In this document: positions 17,211-24,914 of the stretch, piece after piece
How positions within the stretch are numbered: position 1 is the stretch's first letter
How the letters are laid out: each line of letters opens with the position of its first letter
NCBI GenBank assembly: GCA_947072905.1
Contig: CAMTKF010000026.1
Span: 1-38,002 of the forward strand
Source of the DNA: an uncultured Bacteroidales bacterium
GTDB taxonomy: Bacteria > Bacteroidota > Bacteroidia > Bacteroidales > Muribaculaceae
Direction of reading: 5' to 3'
Length of the DNA: 38,002 nt
The notes under the pieces: generated by a model
The model's input: only the letters and a program-made list of their open reading frames with translations
Database searches by the model: none
What the model was told of the DNA's origin: nothing
Program-made: the position numbers and the translations under genes

Positions 17211-18305
17211 ATGGCCGGATTGTACATTCACATACCCTTTTGCAAATCAAAATGTATATATTGCGATTTCTACTCCATGACCCGGCTTTCGGCTATGGAA
17301 GACGTAGTAAATGGCATAATCAGGGAATTTGAAAACCGAAAATATGAAATCAACGAACCCTTCACCACTATATATATAGGTGGCGGTACACCCTCAGTTG
17401 TGCCTGTTGATATACTGCTGCCGCTGATTGAATCTCTGCCGTTGAACTACGTAAAAGAATTCACCATCGAAGCCAATCCGGACAATATTACTCCTGAACT
17501 CGTGGCAAGGTGGAAACAAGCCGGGATTAACAGGGTGAGCCTTGGCGTACAGACCCTTGATGATAAGGTACTGAAATCCATAGGCAGACGACATAACGGA
17601 AGGCAGGCAATCGAGGCAATCAAGATGATTGCAGAAGGTGGTATTAACAATATTTCAGCCGATTTGATATATGGCCTGCCGGGTATCAGCCAAAACAGAT
17701 GGGAACAGGATCTTGATGCTATTTTAACCACGCCTATAACTCATCTATCGGCATACAGCCTTACTTATACAGAAGGCACCATGCTATACAAGATGTGGCA
17801 GCAGAATCGCGTGTTGCCGCTTTCCGACGAAGAAACCGAGCTGCGATTCAATACATTAAGGAACATGACAGCAGCTGCAGGCTTTGAGCACTATGAGATA
17901 TCAAACTTTGCAAAATCCGGATATCAATCGCAGCATAATTCAACATATTGGGAACCCACCGGCAAATGGCTCGGTATGGGACCGTCAGCACATTCGTTTG
18001 ACGGCGAGACAAGGCGTATCGACATCCCGGACATTACAGAGTGGCTGTCGACCTTGCCACGACCTTATACAATAGATGAAGAAACCGACCTTGATCGCGT
18101 GAATGACATCATAGTGACAACACTGCGCACAGCAAAAGGCCTGAATCTAAACGATATACCTGAAAGATATCGGCATAGAGTACTTGAATCAGCATCACGC
18201 CACATAGCATCAGGTGCTATAACCAAGAATTCCGATAATTTGAAAATCGAACAATCACGATGGCTGATAAGTGATGCATATATACGCGATTTGATAATTT
18301 TATAG
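17211..18305 (+). CDS. hemW: Radical SAM family heme chaperone HemW
   Basis: I place the start at ATG 17211 (364 residues), because MAGLYIHIPFC is the conserved N-terminus and an earlier in-frame start would sit inside the nuclease gene. HemW is a radical SAM protein that binds heme and delivers it to target proteins; it is often misnamed oxygen-independent coproporphyrinogen oxidase. The 4Fe-4S cysteines are C11-x3-C15-x2-C18, followed by IYIGGGTPS and EANPDN. The HNSTYW motif at residues 242-247 separates HemW from true HemN. The C-terminal HemN-type domain follows. It lies 10 nt after the AddB-like gene and is probably co-transcribed with it. Confidence 0.94.
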   Translation: MAGLYIHIPFCKSKCIYCDFYSMTRLSAMEDVVNGIIREFENRKYEINEPFTTIYIGGGTPSVVPVDILLPLIESLPLNYVKEFTIEANPDNITPELVARWKQAGINRVSLGVQTLDDKVLKSIGRRHNGRQAIEAIKMIAEGGINNISADLIYGLPGISQNRWEQDLDAILTTPITHLSAYSLTYTEGTMLYKMWQQNRVLPLSDEETELRFNTLRNMTAAAGFEHYEISNFAKSGYQSQHNSTYWEPTGKWLGMGPSAHSFDGETRRIDIPDITEWLSTLPRPYTIDEETDLDRVNDIIVTTLRTAKGLNLNDIPERYRHRVLESASRHIASGAITKNSDNLKIEQSRWLISDAYIRDLIIL

Positions 18306-18324
18306 ATGTATTATAACATAATAC

Positions 18325-18355
18325 TTTGCCGATTGAAAAAAAAAGCGTAACTTTG
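18325..18355 (+). promoter_or_regulatory. Bacteroidota promoter of rpsF-rpsR-rplI
   Basis: TTTG at 18325-18328, 19 nt, then TAACTTTG at 18348-18355 match the -33/-7 consensus almost perfectly. The expected start near 18361 places the leader hairpin at the extreme 5' end of the transcript. Confidence 0.85.
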
Positions 18356-18361
18356 CAGTCG

Positions 18362-18382
18362 GTTTATGGAAACACCATAAAC
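18362..18382 (+). promoter_or_regulatory. 5'-terminal leader hairpin of the rpsF mRNA
   Basis: A perfect 8-bp stem (GTTTATGG/CCATAAAC) closes a 5-nt loop (AAACA). It sits between the promoter and rpsF, about 38 nt before the start codon, where autoregulatory S6:S18 leader structures are known in other bacteria. I do not see the characteristic bulged CCG element, so regulation by S6:S18 is not established. Confidence 0.5.
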
Positions 18383-18420
18383 TCATAAGAAAATTTATAA
18401 TTACCAACTCATTTTTAACA

Positions 18421-18792
18421 ATGAAGTACGAAACCGTTTTCATTTTAACTCCCGTTTTGTCTGACGCTCAGATGAAGGAAGCGGTAGAAAAGTTCAGCAA
18501 AGTGCTCACCGACAACGGTGCAAGCATTGTGAACACCGAAGAATGGGGCATGCGCAAACTCGCTTATCCCATCCAGAAGAAGTCAACAGGCTTCTACACC
18601 CTCGTAGAGTTTGAAGGTGACACCACCCTCGTTAAGAAGCTCGAAACAGCTTTCCGTCGCGACGAGCGCGTTCTTCGCTTCCTCGTTTTCCGTCAGGACA
18701 AGTACGCTGCAGAATACGCCGCAAAGCGTCGTAGCCTCAAGGCAGCTAAAGCAACAGAAGCAACCCAACCCGTAGAAGCAAAGGAGGACTAA
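18421..18792 (+). CDS. rpsF: 30S ribosomal protein S6
   Basis: S6 (123 residues) binds 16S rRNA in the platform of the 30S subunit as a dimer with S18. The typical core is visible: [47 protein letters not shown], and [17 protein letters not shown]. After the core comes an Ala/Lys/Glu-rich tail of about 25 residues, common in Bacteroidota S6. It is followed by rpsR after 3 nt. Confidence 0.98.
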   Translation: MKYETVFILTPVLSDAQMKEAVEKFSKVLTDNGASIVNTEEWGMRKLAYPIQKKSTGFYTLVEFEGDTTLVKKLETAFRRDERVLRFLVFRQDKYAAEYAAKRRSLKAAKATEATQPVEAKED

Positions 18793-18795
18793 ACA

Positions 18796-19062
18796 ATGGC
18801 ACAGCAATCAGAAATCCGCTATCTTACTCCCATGTCTGTAGACGTGAAGAAGAAAAAATACTGCCGTTTCAAACGTGCAGGTATCAAGTACGTTGATTAT
18901 AAGGATGCAGAATTCCTGAAGAAGTTCCTCAACGAACAGGGTAAGATCCTTCCCCGTCGTATCACCGGTACTTCACTCAAATTCCAGCGTCGTGTAGCTC
19001 AGGCCGTAAAGCGTGCCCGTCACCTTGCCCTGCTGCCCTACGTAACCGACCTTATGAAATAA
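18796..19062 (+). CDS. rpsR: 30S ribosomal protein S18
   Basis: S18 (88 residues) pairs with S6 on the 30S platform. The conserved core is [65 protein letters not shown], given here only as a description of the full body of the protein. It carries a single cysteine (in KKYCRF), not a multi-Cys zinc set. rplI follows after 20 nt. Confidence 0.98.
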   Translation: MAQQSEIRYLTPMSVDVKKKKYCRFKRAGIKYVDYKDAEFLKKFLNEQGKILPRRITGTSLKFQRRVAQAVKRARHLALLPYVTDLMK

Positions 19063-19082
19063 CCTTTAAACCAGGACCCATT

Positions 19083-19526
19083 ATGAAAATTATTCTTAAA
19101 GAAGACGTTCGCGGCCTTGGATACAAGGACGACGTAGTTGAAGTAAAGGACGGCTATGGCCGTAACTATCTTATCCCCCAGGGCAAAGCTATCGTAGCCA
19201 GCAACTCAAACCTCAAGATGCTTGCTGAAAACCTGCGTCAGCGTGCCCATAAGATTGCACAACTCAAGGCCGATGCAGAAGCTGCTGCAGCTGCTCTTGA
19301 AGGCGTAGCACTCACCATCGGTGCAAAGACCTCTGCTACCGGCACTATCTTCGGTTCTGTAAATGCTATCCAGATTGCCGAAGCCCTCGAAAAGCTTGGT
19401 CACAACGTTGATCGCAAACTCATCATCGTTAAGGACACCATCAAGGAAGTTGGCAAATACTCTGCCACAATTCAATTCCACAAAGAAGTGGCTGTTGAAA
19501 TTCCTTTTGAAGTGGTTGCTGAATAA
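19083..19526 (+). CDS. rplI: 50S ribosomal protein L9
   Basis: L9 (147 residues) is the elongated two-domain protein at the base of the L1 stalk. The N-terminal rRNA-binding domain is clear (KIILKEDVRGLGYKDD, VKDGYGRNYLIPQGKA). A long connecting helix rich in Ala and Glu follows, then the C-terminal domain with GSVNAIQIAEALEKLG. Length and order after rpsF-rpsR are standard, and a strong terminator follows. Confidence 0.98.
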   Translation: MKIILKEDVRGLGYKDDVVEVKDGYGRNYLIPQGKAIVASNSNLKMLAENLRQRAHKIAQLKADAEAAAAALEGVALTIGAKTSATGTIFGSVNAIQIAEALEKLGHNVDRKLIIVKDTIKEVGKYSATIQFHKEVAVEIPFEVVAE

Positions 19527-19560
19527 GCACATCCCAAATTCACTAATAATACCCCTCAAT

Positions 19561-19597
19561 AAGGTTCTCGTCGAGATGACGAGAACCTTGTTTTTTA
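19561..19597 (+). terminator. Rho-independent terminator after rplI
   Basis: A perfect 12-bp stem (AAGGTTCTCGTC/GACGAGAACCTT) with a 5-nt loop is followed by GTTTTTTA, 34 nt after the rplI stop. Confidence 0.93.
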
Positions 19598-19657
19598 TAC
19601 CTGTACAAACTTGATAATGGCGATTATTAAATTGAGAATATTCTAAAATTACAAGCA

Positions 19658-19698
19658 CGTCGGCCCAAAAGTTGGATATAACAACTTTTGGGCCGACG
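19658..19698 (-). terminator. 17-bp perfect hairpin between convergent rplI and RNR genes
   Basis: Arms of 17 nt (19658-19674 and 19682-19698) pair perfectly around a 7-nt loop. It lies 25 nt past the end of the ribonucleotide reductase gene. The following T tract is weak on both strands (TGCTTGTAATTTT on minus, GTTTATTT on plus). It most likely terminates or protects the 3' end of the RNR mRNA. Confidence 0.7.
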
Positions 19699-19723
19699 GT
19701 TTATTTAGATATTAGTTACTTCC

Positions 19724-22270
19724 TTAGCCGCATTTGGAGGTGCCGCAGGATGTGCATATCAGGCAGCCTTCCTGATATACCAAGGTCTCGTTGCCACAAT
19801 TGGGGCAACGTTGACCGGATGCCTGGGTTCCGTTGGGCAAGTATTTTTTAAGCGCACGTTCCACACCCATTTTCCAGGTGTTGATGCTTTGTGAGTCAAG
19901 ATCAAGGCCACCTACAAGCTTCAATACCTGATCTATGGGCATTCCGTAGCGCAACACACCTGAAATCAGTTTGGCATAGTTCCAATATTCAGGATTGAAT
20001 TTGTCTGAAAGACCTTCGATAGTCGTCTTGTAACCTCTTTTGTTAACGAACTGGAAGTCATAGCGTTTAGTCCCATCGGGAGCAAGAGCTTTTATGATTT
20101 TTCCATGTGATACTGACTTAGGACAGAATATGCCATCTTCATCGTCAGCAAGACCGGTAAATATTTCGTATGGCTTGCCATCCATAAGACCTACAAATGC
20201 AATCCACTTTTCTTTATTGTTCTGGAAGCGGACTACATCAGCTTCAAGCTCAATAGGCCTTTTGGAGACATGATGTTCGGGGAATCCGGCAGAAGCGTGA
20301 GCCGTGTCTGCTTTCTTTTTCTTTTCCATAGCAACCAGCACACCCGAACGGCAACCGTCGCGGTATACGGTGCAGCCTTTGCAGCCTGATTTCCATGCTT
20401 CGAGATACAGACTGTTTACAACTTCTTCAGACACATCTGAGGGAAGGTTGATTGTAACAGAAATTGAGTGGTCCACCCACTTCTGTATGCGGCCCTGCAT
20501 GTGTACTTTCTCAAGCCAATCAATTTCGTTGGCTGTTGCGCCTGCGTATGGCGAGCGAGCCACCAATGCATCCAGTTCTTCCTGTGAGTAATTGTCTTTT
20601 ACCTCAAGGCCTGCAATTTTCATCCAGTCGATGAATTTAGGATGATATACAACGTATTCCTCAAAGGCATCTCCTGTATCGTCCACATAGTCTATGCGAA
20701 CATCGGGATCGCCGGGATTCACCTTGCGGCGACGTTTGTAGACAGGCATGAACACAGGCTCGATACCCGAAGTGGTACGGGTCATGAGCGATGTTGTGCC
20801 GGTGGGAGCTATGGTGAGACATGCTATATTGCGACGGCCATATTTTTTCATATTCTCATAAAGCTCGGGAGCTGCCGATGCAAGACGCTGCATGAAAGGA
20901 TTGGACTCCTCGCGCTTGTAATCGAAAATATCAAATGCTCCGCGGGTACGGGCGAGATCTACCGATGAAGAATACGCTGCTATTGCCAGAGCACGGTGTA
21001 CTGATTCTGAAAATTCCGTAGCTTCAGCAGTGCCGTATTTCAGACCCATAGCCGCAATCATATCGCCTTCGGCAGTTGTGCCTACACCGGTACGACGGCC
21101 TTTGGCAGTCTTGTTCTTGATTTTGGTCCACAAATTGCGCTCGGCCGATTTTACTTCTTCCGTTTCAGGGTCAGAATCAATCTTTTCGAGGATGCAATCA
21201 ATCTTTTCCATTTCAAGATCAATGATATCATCCATTATGCGCTGTGCCTTGGCTACATGTTTGCCAAAAAGGTCAAAGTCAAATTCGGCTTGGGGCGTAA
21301 ACGGATTCTTCACATAGCTGAAGAGATTTATAGCCAGAAGGCGGCATGAATCATAAGGACACAACGGGATTTCGCCGCAAGGATTGGTCGAGATGGTTCT
21401 GAAACCTAAGTCGGCATAGCAGTCGGGCAGCGATTCGCGTGTTATGGTATCCCAAAACAATACACCCGGCTCAGCCGATTTCCATGCGTTGTGGATAATC
21501 TTATTCCACAATGCCTTGGCATCTATTTCCTTTGTAACTGTGGGCTCGGGTGAATCGACAGGATAAGCCTGTGTGTAGGGAGTGCCGGCTTCGGCAGCCT
21601 TCATGAAGTCATCGTCAATCCTTACCGATACATTGGCACCGGTAACCTTGCCCTCGGTCATCTTTGCATCAATGAAAGCCTCTGAATCGGGATGCTTGAT
21701 AGATACAGTCATCATCAATGCTCCTCGACGTCCGTCCTGTGCAACTTCACGGGTAGAATTGGAATATCTTTCCATGAACGGAACGAGGCCGGTGGAAGTA
21801 AGGGCCGAATTCTTTACAGGTGTACCCTTAGGCCTTACATGAGAAAGGTCGTGTCCTACCCCACCCCTGCGTTTCATAAGCTGAACCTGTTCTTCGTCTA
21901 TGCGGATAATGCCGCCATACGAGTCAGGATTGCCATCGAGTCCGATAACAAAGCAGTTTGAGAGAGAGCCTACCTGGAAGTTATTGCCGATTCCGGTCAT
22001 AGGGCTTCCCTGCGGCACGATGTATTTAAAGTCTCTCATCAAATCGAATACTTCGTCGTGAGTCATTGGTTCGGGATATTTATTCTCAATTCTCACGATT
22101 TCAGAAGCGATTCGATGATGCATATCATCAGGTGTGAGCTCATATAAGTTGCCGTAAGAATCCTTTAAGGCATATTTGTTGGCCCAGACTCTTGCAGCGA
22201 GTTCATCGCCATTAAAATATTTTAAAGAAGCCTCATAGGCTTGCTCAAATGTATATTTTTGTTGTTCCAT
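19724..22270 (-). CDS. nrdJ: Adenosylcobalamin-dependent (class II) ribonucleoside-diphosphate reductase
   Basis: This 848-residue enzyme reduces ribonucleotides to deoxyribonucleotides with a radical from adenosylcobalamin and works with or without oxygen. I place the start at ATG 22270 (MEQQKYTFEQAYEAS) because the promoter -7 box is at 22279-22286; the longer in-frame start at 22309 would lie upstream of transcription. Visible elements, numbered from ATG 22270, are the N-terminal redox cysteine C106 (SLSNCF), the active site N296-C298-E300 in STNPCGEI, GRRTGVGTTAEGD, and APTGTTSLMTRTTSGIEP. The last 30 residues form a zinc ribbon (RCPNCG, LICTSCG) ending in CG, which probably carries the shuttle cysteines. 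It is divergent from the nitroreductase gene. Confidence 0.95.
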   Translation of the reverse strand: MEQQKYTFEQAYEASLKYFNGDELAARVWANKYALKDSYGNLYELTPDDMHHRIASEIVRIENKYPEPMTHDEVFDLMRDFKYIVPQGSPMTGIGNNFQVGSLSNCFVIGLDGNPDSYGGIIRIDEEQVQLMKRRGGVGHDLSHVRPKGTPVKNSALTSTGLVPFMERYSNSTREVAQDGRRGALMMTVSIKHPDSEAFIDAKMTEGKVTGANVSVRIDDDFMKAAEAGTPYTQAYPVDSPEPTVTKEIDAKALWNKIIHNAWKSAEPGVLFWDTITRESLPDCYADLGFRTISTNPCGEIPLCPYDSCRLLAINLFSYVKNPFTPQAEFDFDLFGKHVAKAQRIMDDIIDLEMEKIDCILEKIDSDPETEEVKSAERNLWTKIKNKTAKGRRTGVGTTAEGDMIAAMGLKYGTAEATEFSESVHRALAIAAYSSSVDLARTRGAFDIFDYKREESNPFMQRLASAAPELYENMKKYGRRNIACLTIAPTGTTSLMTRTTSGIEPVFMPVYKRRRKVNPGDPDVRIDYVDDTGDAFEEYVVYHPKFIDWMKIAGLEVKDNYSQEELDALVARSPYAGATANEIDWLEKVHMQGRIQKWVDHSISVTINLPSDVSEEVVNSLYLEAWKSGCKGCTVYRDGCRSGVLVAMEKKKKADTAHASAGFPEHHVSKRPIELEADVVRFQNNKEKWIAFVGLMDGKPYEIFTGLADDEDGIFCPKSVSHGKIIKALAPDGTKRYDFQFVNKRGYKTTIEGLSDKFNPEYWNYAKLISGVLRYGMPIDQVLKLVGGLDLDSQSINTWKMGVERALKKYLPNGTQASGQRCPNCGNETLVYQEGCLICTSCGTSKCG

Positions 22271-22278
22271 AACGACTG

Positions 22279-22310
22279 CAAAGGTACGCGAACTTTTTAA
22301 TCTATTCAAA
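22279..22310 (-). promoter_or_regulatory. Bacteroidota promoter of the class II RNR gene
   Basis: On the minus strand TTTG (22310-22307), 20 nt, then TACCTTTG (22286-22279) match the consensus in sequence and spacing. Only 8 nt separate the -7 box from ATG 22270, so the transcript would start within a few bases of the start codon. Confidence 0.8.
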
Positions 22311-22352
22311 TAAAAATAATTATTTTTTAGATAGAATTATTTACATTTTAGC

Positions 22353-22360
22353 TAACTTTG
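22353..22360 (+). promoter_or_regulatory. -7 promoter box of the nitroreductase gene
   Basis: TAACTTTG matches TAnnTTTG and lies 21 nt before ATG 22382. The -33 position (TTTTAG, about 22325-22330) is a poor match. The predicted 5' UTR is about 15 nt. Confidence 0.6.
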
Positions 22361-22381
22361 CAGAAACCTAAATTTTAAAAT

Positions 22382-23125
22382 ATGTCACATTTGGAATATT
22401 TCAAAAACCGCCACACCATACGGAAATATCAGAATCAGGAAATTTCGAAAGAAAAACTTGATGAAATGCTCGCTGCCGCTTTTCATGCACCCAATACCGG
22501 AAACATGCAATGGTACAGCGTAATTGTAACCCGTGAAGCGAATCAGAAGCAACAGCTCGCGCCGGCTCATTTCAACCAGCCGTCTGTCACCGGAGCTGCA
22601 GCCGTGCTTACGTTCTGCATAGATCTCAACCGCTTTGAGCATTGGTGTAAAATCAACAATGCACAGCCCGGATTCAATAATTTCCAATCATTTGTAGCCG
22701 GAATTATTGATACCAGCATCGTGGCACAACAATTCTGTACAATCGCAGAATTATCAGGATTCGGCACGTGCTACCTTGGCACTACTGCATACAACGCGCC
22801 TCAGATAGCAGAAATACTTAAACTTCCCAAACGTGTAATTCCGGTAATAACCGTAACAGTCGGACTGCCGCTTGAAACAGAACCCACAGGTGCCACCACC
22901 CGTATTCCGGCCCAAGCTATAATACACTACGAACAATATAAGCAGCCTACTGACGAAGACATTCGCTCATACTACAAGCCGATTGAAGAGGAATCGCACA
23001 AATTCGTGGTAGAAAATTCTAAAGAAACACTCGCCCAAGTATTTACCGACGTCCGCTATCCAAAAGAATCCGCTGAACACTTCTCTAAAATTTATCAAGA
23101 TTTTATAAAGGAAAACGAATTCTAA
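22382..23125 (+). CDS. Nitroreductase-family FMN oxidoreductase
   Basis: This 247-residue cytoplasmic flavoprotein resembles the NfsA-like branch of the nitroreductase family, which transfers electrons from NAD(P)H to nitro compounds, quinones or flavins. Conserved elements include the N-terminal FMN-phosphate contact KNRHTIRKY, then APNTGNMQWYSV (about residues 36-47, where SPSSGNxQPW is common), GFGTCYLGTT, and the VTVGLP strand. A C-terminal extension of about 60 residues follows (YKQPTDEDIRSYY to the end), typical of the longer NfsA-type members. It is single, with its own -7 box and a shared terminator. The natural substrate cannot be read from the sequence. Confidence 0.85.
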   Translation: MSHLEYFKNRHTIRKYQNQEISKEKLDEMLAAAFHAPNTGNMQWYSVIVTREANQKQQLAPAHFNQPSVTGAAAVLTFCIDLNRFEHWCKINNAQPGFNNFQSFVAGIIDTSIVAQQFCTIAELSGFGTCYLGTTAYNAPQIAEILKLPKRVIPVITVTVGLPLETEPTGATTRIPAQAIIHYEQYKQPTDEDIRSYYKPIEEESHKFVVENSKETLAQVFTDVRYPKESAEHFSKIYQDFIKENEF

Positions 23126-23140
23126 TCAGATATTGTAAAA

Positions 23141-23204
23141 AAAAAGCAAACCTGCGGGTTGCGACATATAACTTGATCTGTCGCAACCCGCAGGTTTGCT
23201 TTTT
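23141..23204. terminator. Bidirectional 26-bp terminator between nitroreductase and the capsule operon
   Basis: Perfect arms of 26 nt (23141-23166 and 23179-23204) enclose a 12-nt loop. The outer ends are A5 and T5 tracts around a GC-rich core, so each strand ends in a U run. It serves the plus-strand nitroreductase gene and the minus-strand polysaccharide operon. Confidence 0.93.
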
Positions 23205-23259
23205 AATCGTGCAGGTAGGAGAAACTCCAACCGTTTTTATACCCTGCCCGTTTATAAGC

Positions 23260-24525
23260 TCATAGGGTGTGATGAATAGAAGATTTTTCGACAATACAAG
23301 CTTTGATTGAGTCTACAATGTAGCGCACGTCGTCGTCGGTGACGTAGGGACCGGCGGGGAGGCAGATTCCGACTTTGAAGAGGGCTTCCGATACGCCGTT
23401 GGCGTAGGCGGGGGCGTCGCGGTAGACGGGTTGCTTGTGCATGGGCTTCCAAAGGGGGCGGGCTTCTATGTTTGCTTTGTCAAGGCATACGCGCAGGGCC
23501 TCGACATTGTCGTTGGGCTGGCAATCGGTTGTGGCCGATGAAGCTGCGTGTATCACGCCGGCTGCGCCGCCCACTGCTCCGGTGATGATGGTTTTGTAGG
23601 CATTCTCCTGACCCTTGATTTTGAGTTCTGGGTCGAGAGTGGCGGTACAGAGCCAGAAGTTGGAATCAGACTCCGGCCATGGGTTGGTGTGCATAGTTAT
23701 ACCCTTGACATCCTTCAGCAGTTCGCAGTAGAGCTCCTGCACGTGCTTGTGGTGTGCAAGATGTTCATCGAGGACTGTGAGTTGGGCGCGGCCTATGCAG
23801 GCGGAGATGTTTGAAAGACGATAGTTGTAACCAACTACCTCGTGCTGATAATAAGGGTAGCCTTCGCGGGCTTGGGTCGCATACCATTTGGCTTTATCAG
23901 CTGTTTCTTTATTGGGGCAAATCAACGCTCCGCCACCGGAGGTTGTTATCATCTTGTTGCCGTTGAAGCTTAGGATTCCGAAACGGCCGATTGTTCCGAG
24001 CACTTTCCCATCGTATCGTGAGCAAAATCCTTCTGCAGCATCCTCAATTACTGGAATGTCGTAGCGGTTGGCTATTTCCATTATCCATTCAATCTGATAT
24101 GGCATACCATATAGAGCAACCGGAATTATGGCTTTGGGCTTTTTTCCGGTTTTGGCTATGCGGTCTTTGATTGCCTCTTCAAGCAGGTCGGGATCCATAT
24201 TCCATGACTCTTTTTCGGAATCAACAAAAACAGGAGTAGCACCGAGATATGCCACGGGATTAGTGGAGGCGCAGAAAGTCATAGACTGCACAATGACTTC
24301 ATCACCGGGCTTAACACCACAAAGAATTAATGCAAGGTGAATGGCAGAAGTTCCCGATTCAAGAGCAACGACATTCTCTGCATCTATGACTGCTCCAAGC
24401 TCTTTCTCAAAGGCATTCACATCGGGTCCCATCGGCACAGCCCAATCCTGAGCGAGCGCAGGCTTGATAAAATCCAACTCCCGCCCACTCATCTTCGGTT
24501 TGCAAAGTAAAATTCTGTCTTTCAT
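23260..24525 (-). CDS. DegT/DnrJ/EryC1/StrS-family PLP sugar aminotransferase
   Basis: This 421-residue PLP enzyme probably adds an amino group to a 4-keto-6-deoxy nucleotide sugar, in the manner of PglE or WcfR. Key residues are G58-T59-S60 in ALESGTSAIHLAL, D162 in IEDAAEGF (pyridine nitrogen contact) and the PLP lysine K191 in SFNGNKMITTSGGG. It is about 35 residues longer than PglE; the extra length lies at about 305-345, a small-residue segment with ITGAVGGAAGVIHAASSAT. It then returns to the family pattern (EARPLWKPMHKQPVY). It is the last gene of the operon and its ATG shares one base with the WbuC-like stop (TGATG: its own start is upstream of the terminator). The UDP-4-keto sugar source (a 4,6-dehydratase) is not in the window. 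Confidence 0.88.
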   Translation of the reverse strand: MKDRILLCKPKMSGRELDFIKPALAQDWAVPMGPDVNAFEKELGAVIDAENVVALESGTSAIHLALILCGVKPGDEVIVQSMTFCASTNPVAYLGATPVFVDSEKESWNMDPDLLEEAIKDRIAKTGKKPKAIIPVALYGMPYQIEWIMEIANRYDIPVIEDAAEGFCSRYDGKVLGTIGRFGILSFNGNKMITTSGGGALICPNKETADKAKWYATQAREGYPYYQHEVVGYNYRLSNISACIGRAQLTVLDEHLAHHKHVQELYCELLKDVKGITMHTNPWPESDSNFWLCTATLDPELKIKGQENAYKTIITGAVGGAAGVIHAASSATTDCQPNDNVEALRVCLDKANIEARPLWKPMHKQPVYRDAPAYANGVSEALFKVGICLPAGPYVTDDDVRYIVDSIKACIVEKSSIHHTL

Positions 24526-24914
24526 CAGTTCAATGTATCTTCAGGTTCGAGAGGAGTGTATGGCCCATCTTTGACTTCGAAGATGGCGGAGGGTTCGATT
24601 ACTTCGATTCCGTGCCATTGGCCTGCGGGGATTTGTACGCCGTAGTTGCCCCGGGTCGGGTCAAGGAGGTAACGGGCGGTCTGGGCGCCAAGTTCATTGT
24701 AGAATACAACGAACATTTTGCCACGGAGGATTATGTATGTTTCTGCGGTATGTCGATGGCGGTGAATGGGCAGCGGTGTACCGGGAAGCAGCACGTTGAT
24801 TAGTCGCTGGGCCTTGGCATCAAGACTGTCGTGAAGATTGAAGTTCATGCGAAGGCGGGGACTTGCCTCTGCCTCCGATGTAACTTTATCAAGAAGTTGG
24901 TCGTTTATTATCAT
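24525..24914 (-). CDS. WbuC-family cupin protein
   Basis: This 129-residue single-domain cupin resembles the WbuC family, found in O-antigen and capsule loci. The metal-binding histidines are seen in PIHRHRHTAETYIILRGK (about residues 50-67), followed by the second cupin motif around QIPAGQWHGIEV. WbuC function is not established; family members are thought to act on a nucleotide or lipid-linked sugar, or as a pathway accessory. It overlaps the initiating transferase gene by 4 nt (ATGA) and the aminotransferase by 1 nt, which suggests work on the same sugar. Confidence 0.82.
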   Translation of the reverse strand: MIINDQLLDKVTSEAEASPRLRMNFNLHDSLDAKAQRLINVLLPGTPLPIHRHRHTAETYIILRGKMFVVFYNELGAQTARYLLDPTRGNYGVQIPAGQWHGIEVIEPSAIFEVKDGPYTPLEPEDTLN

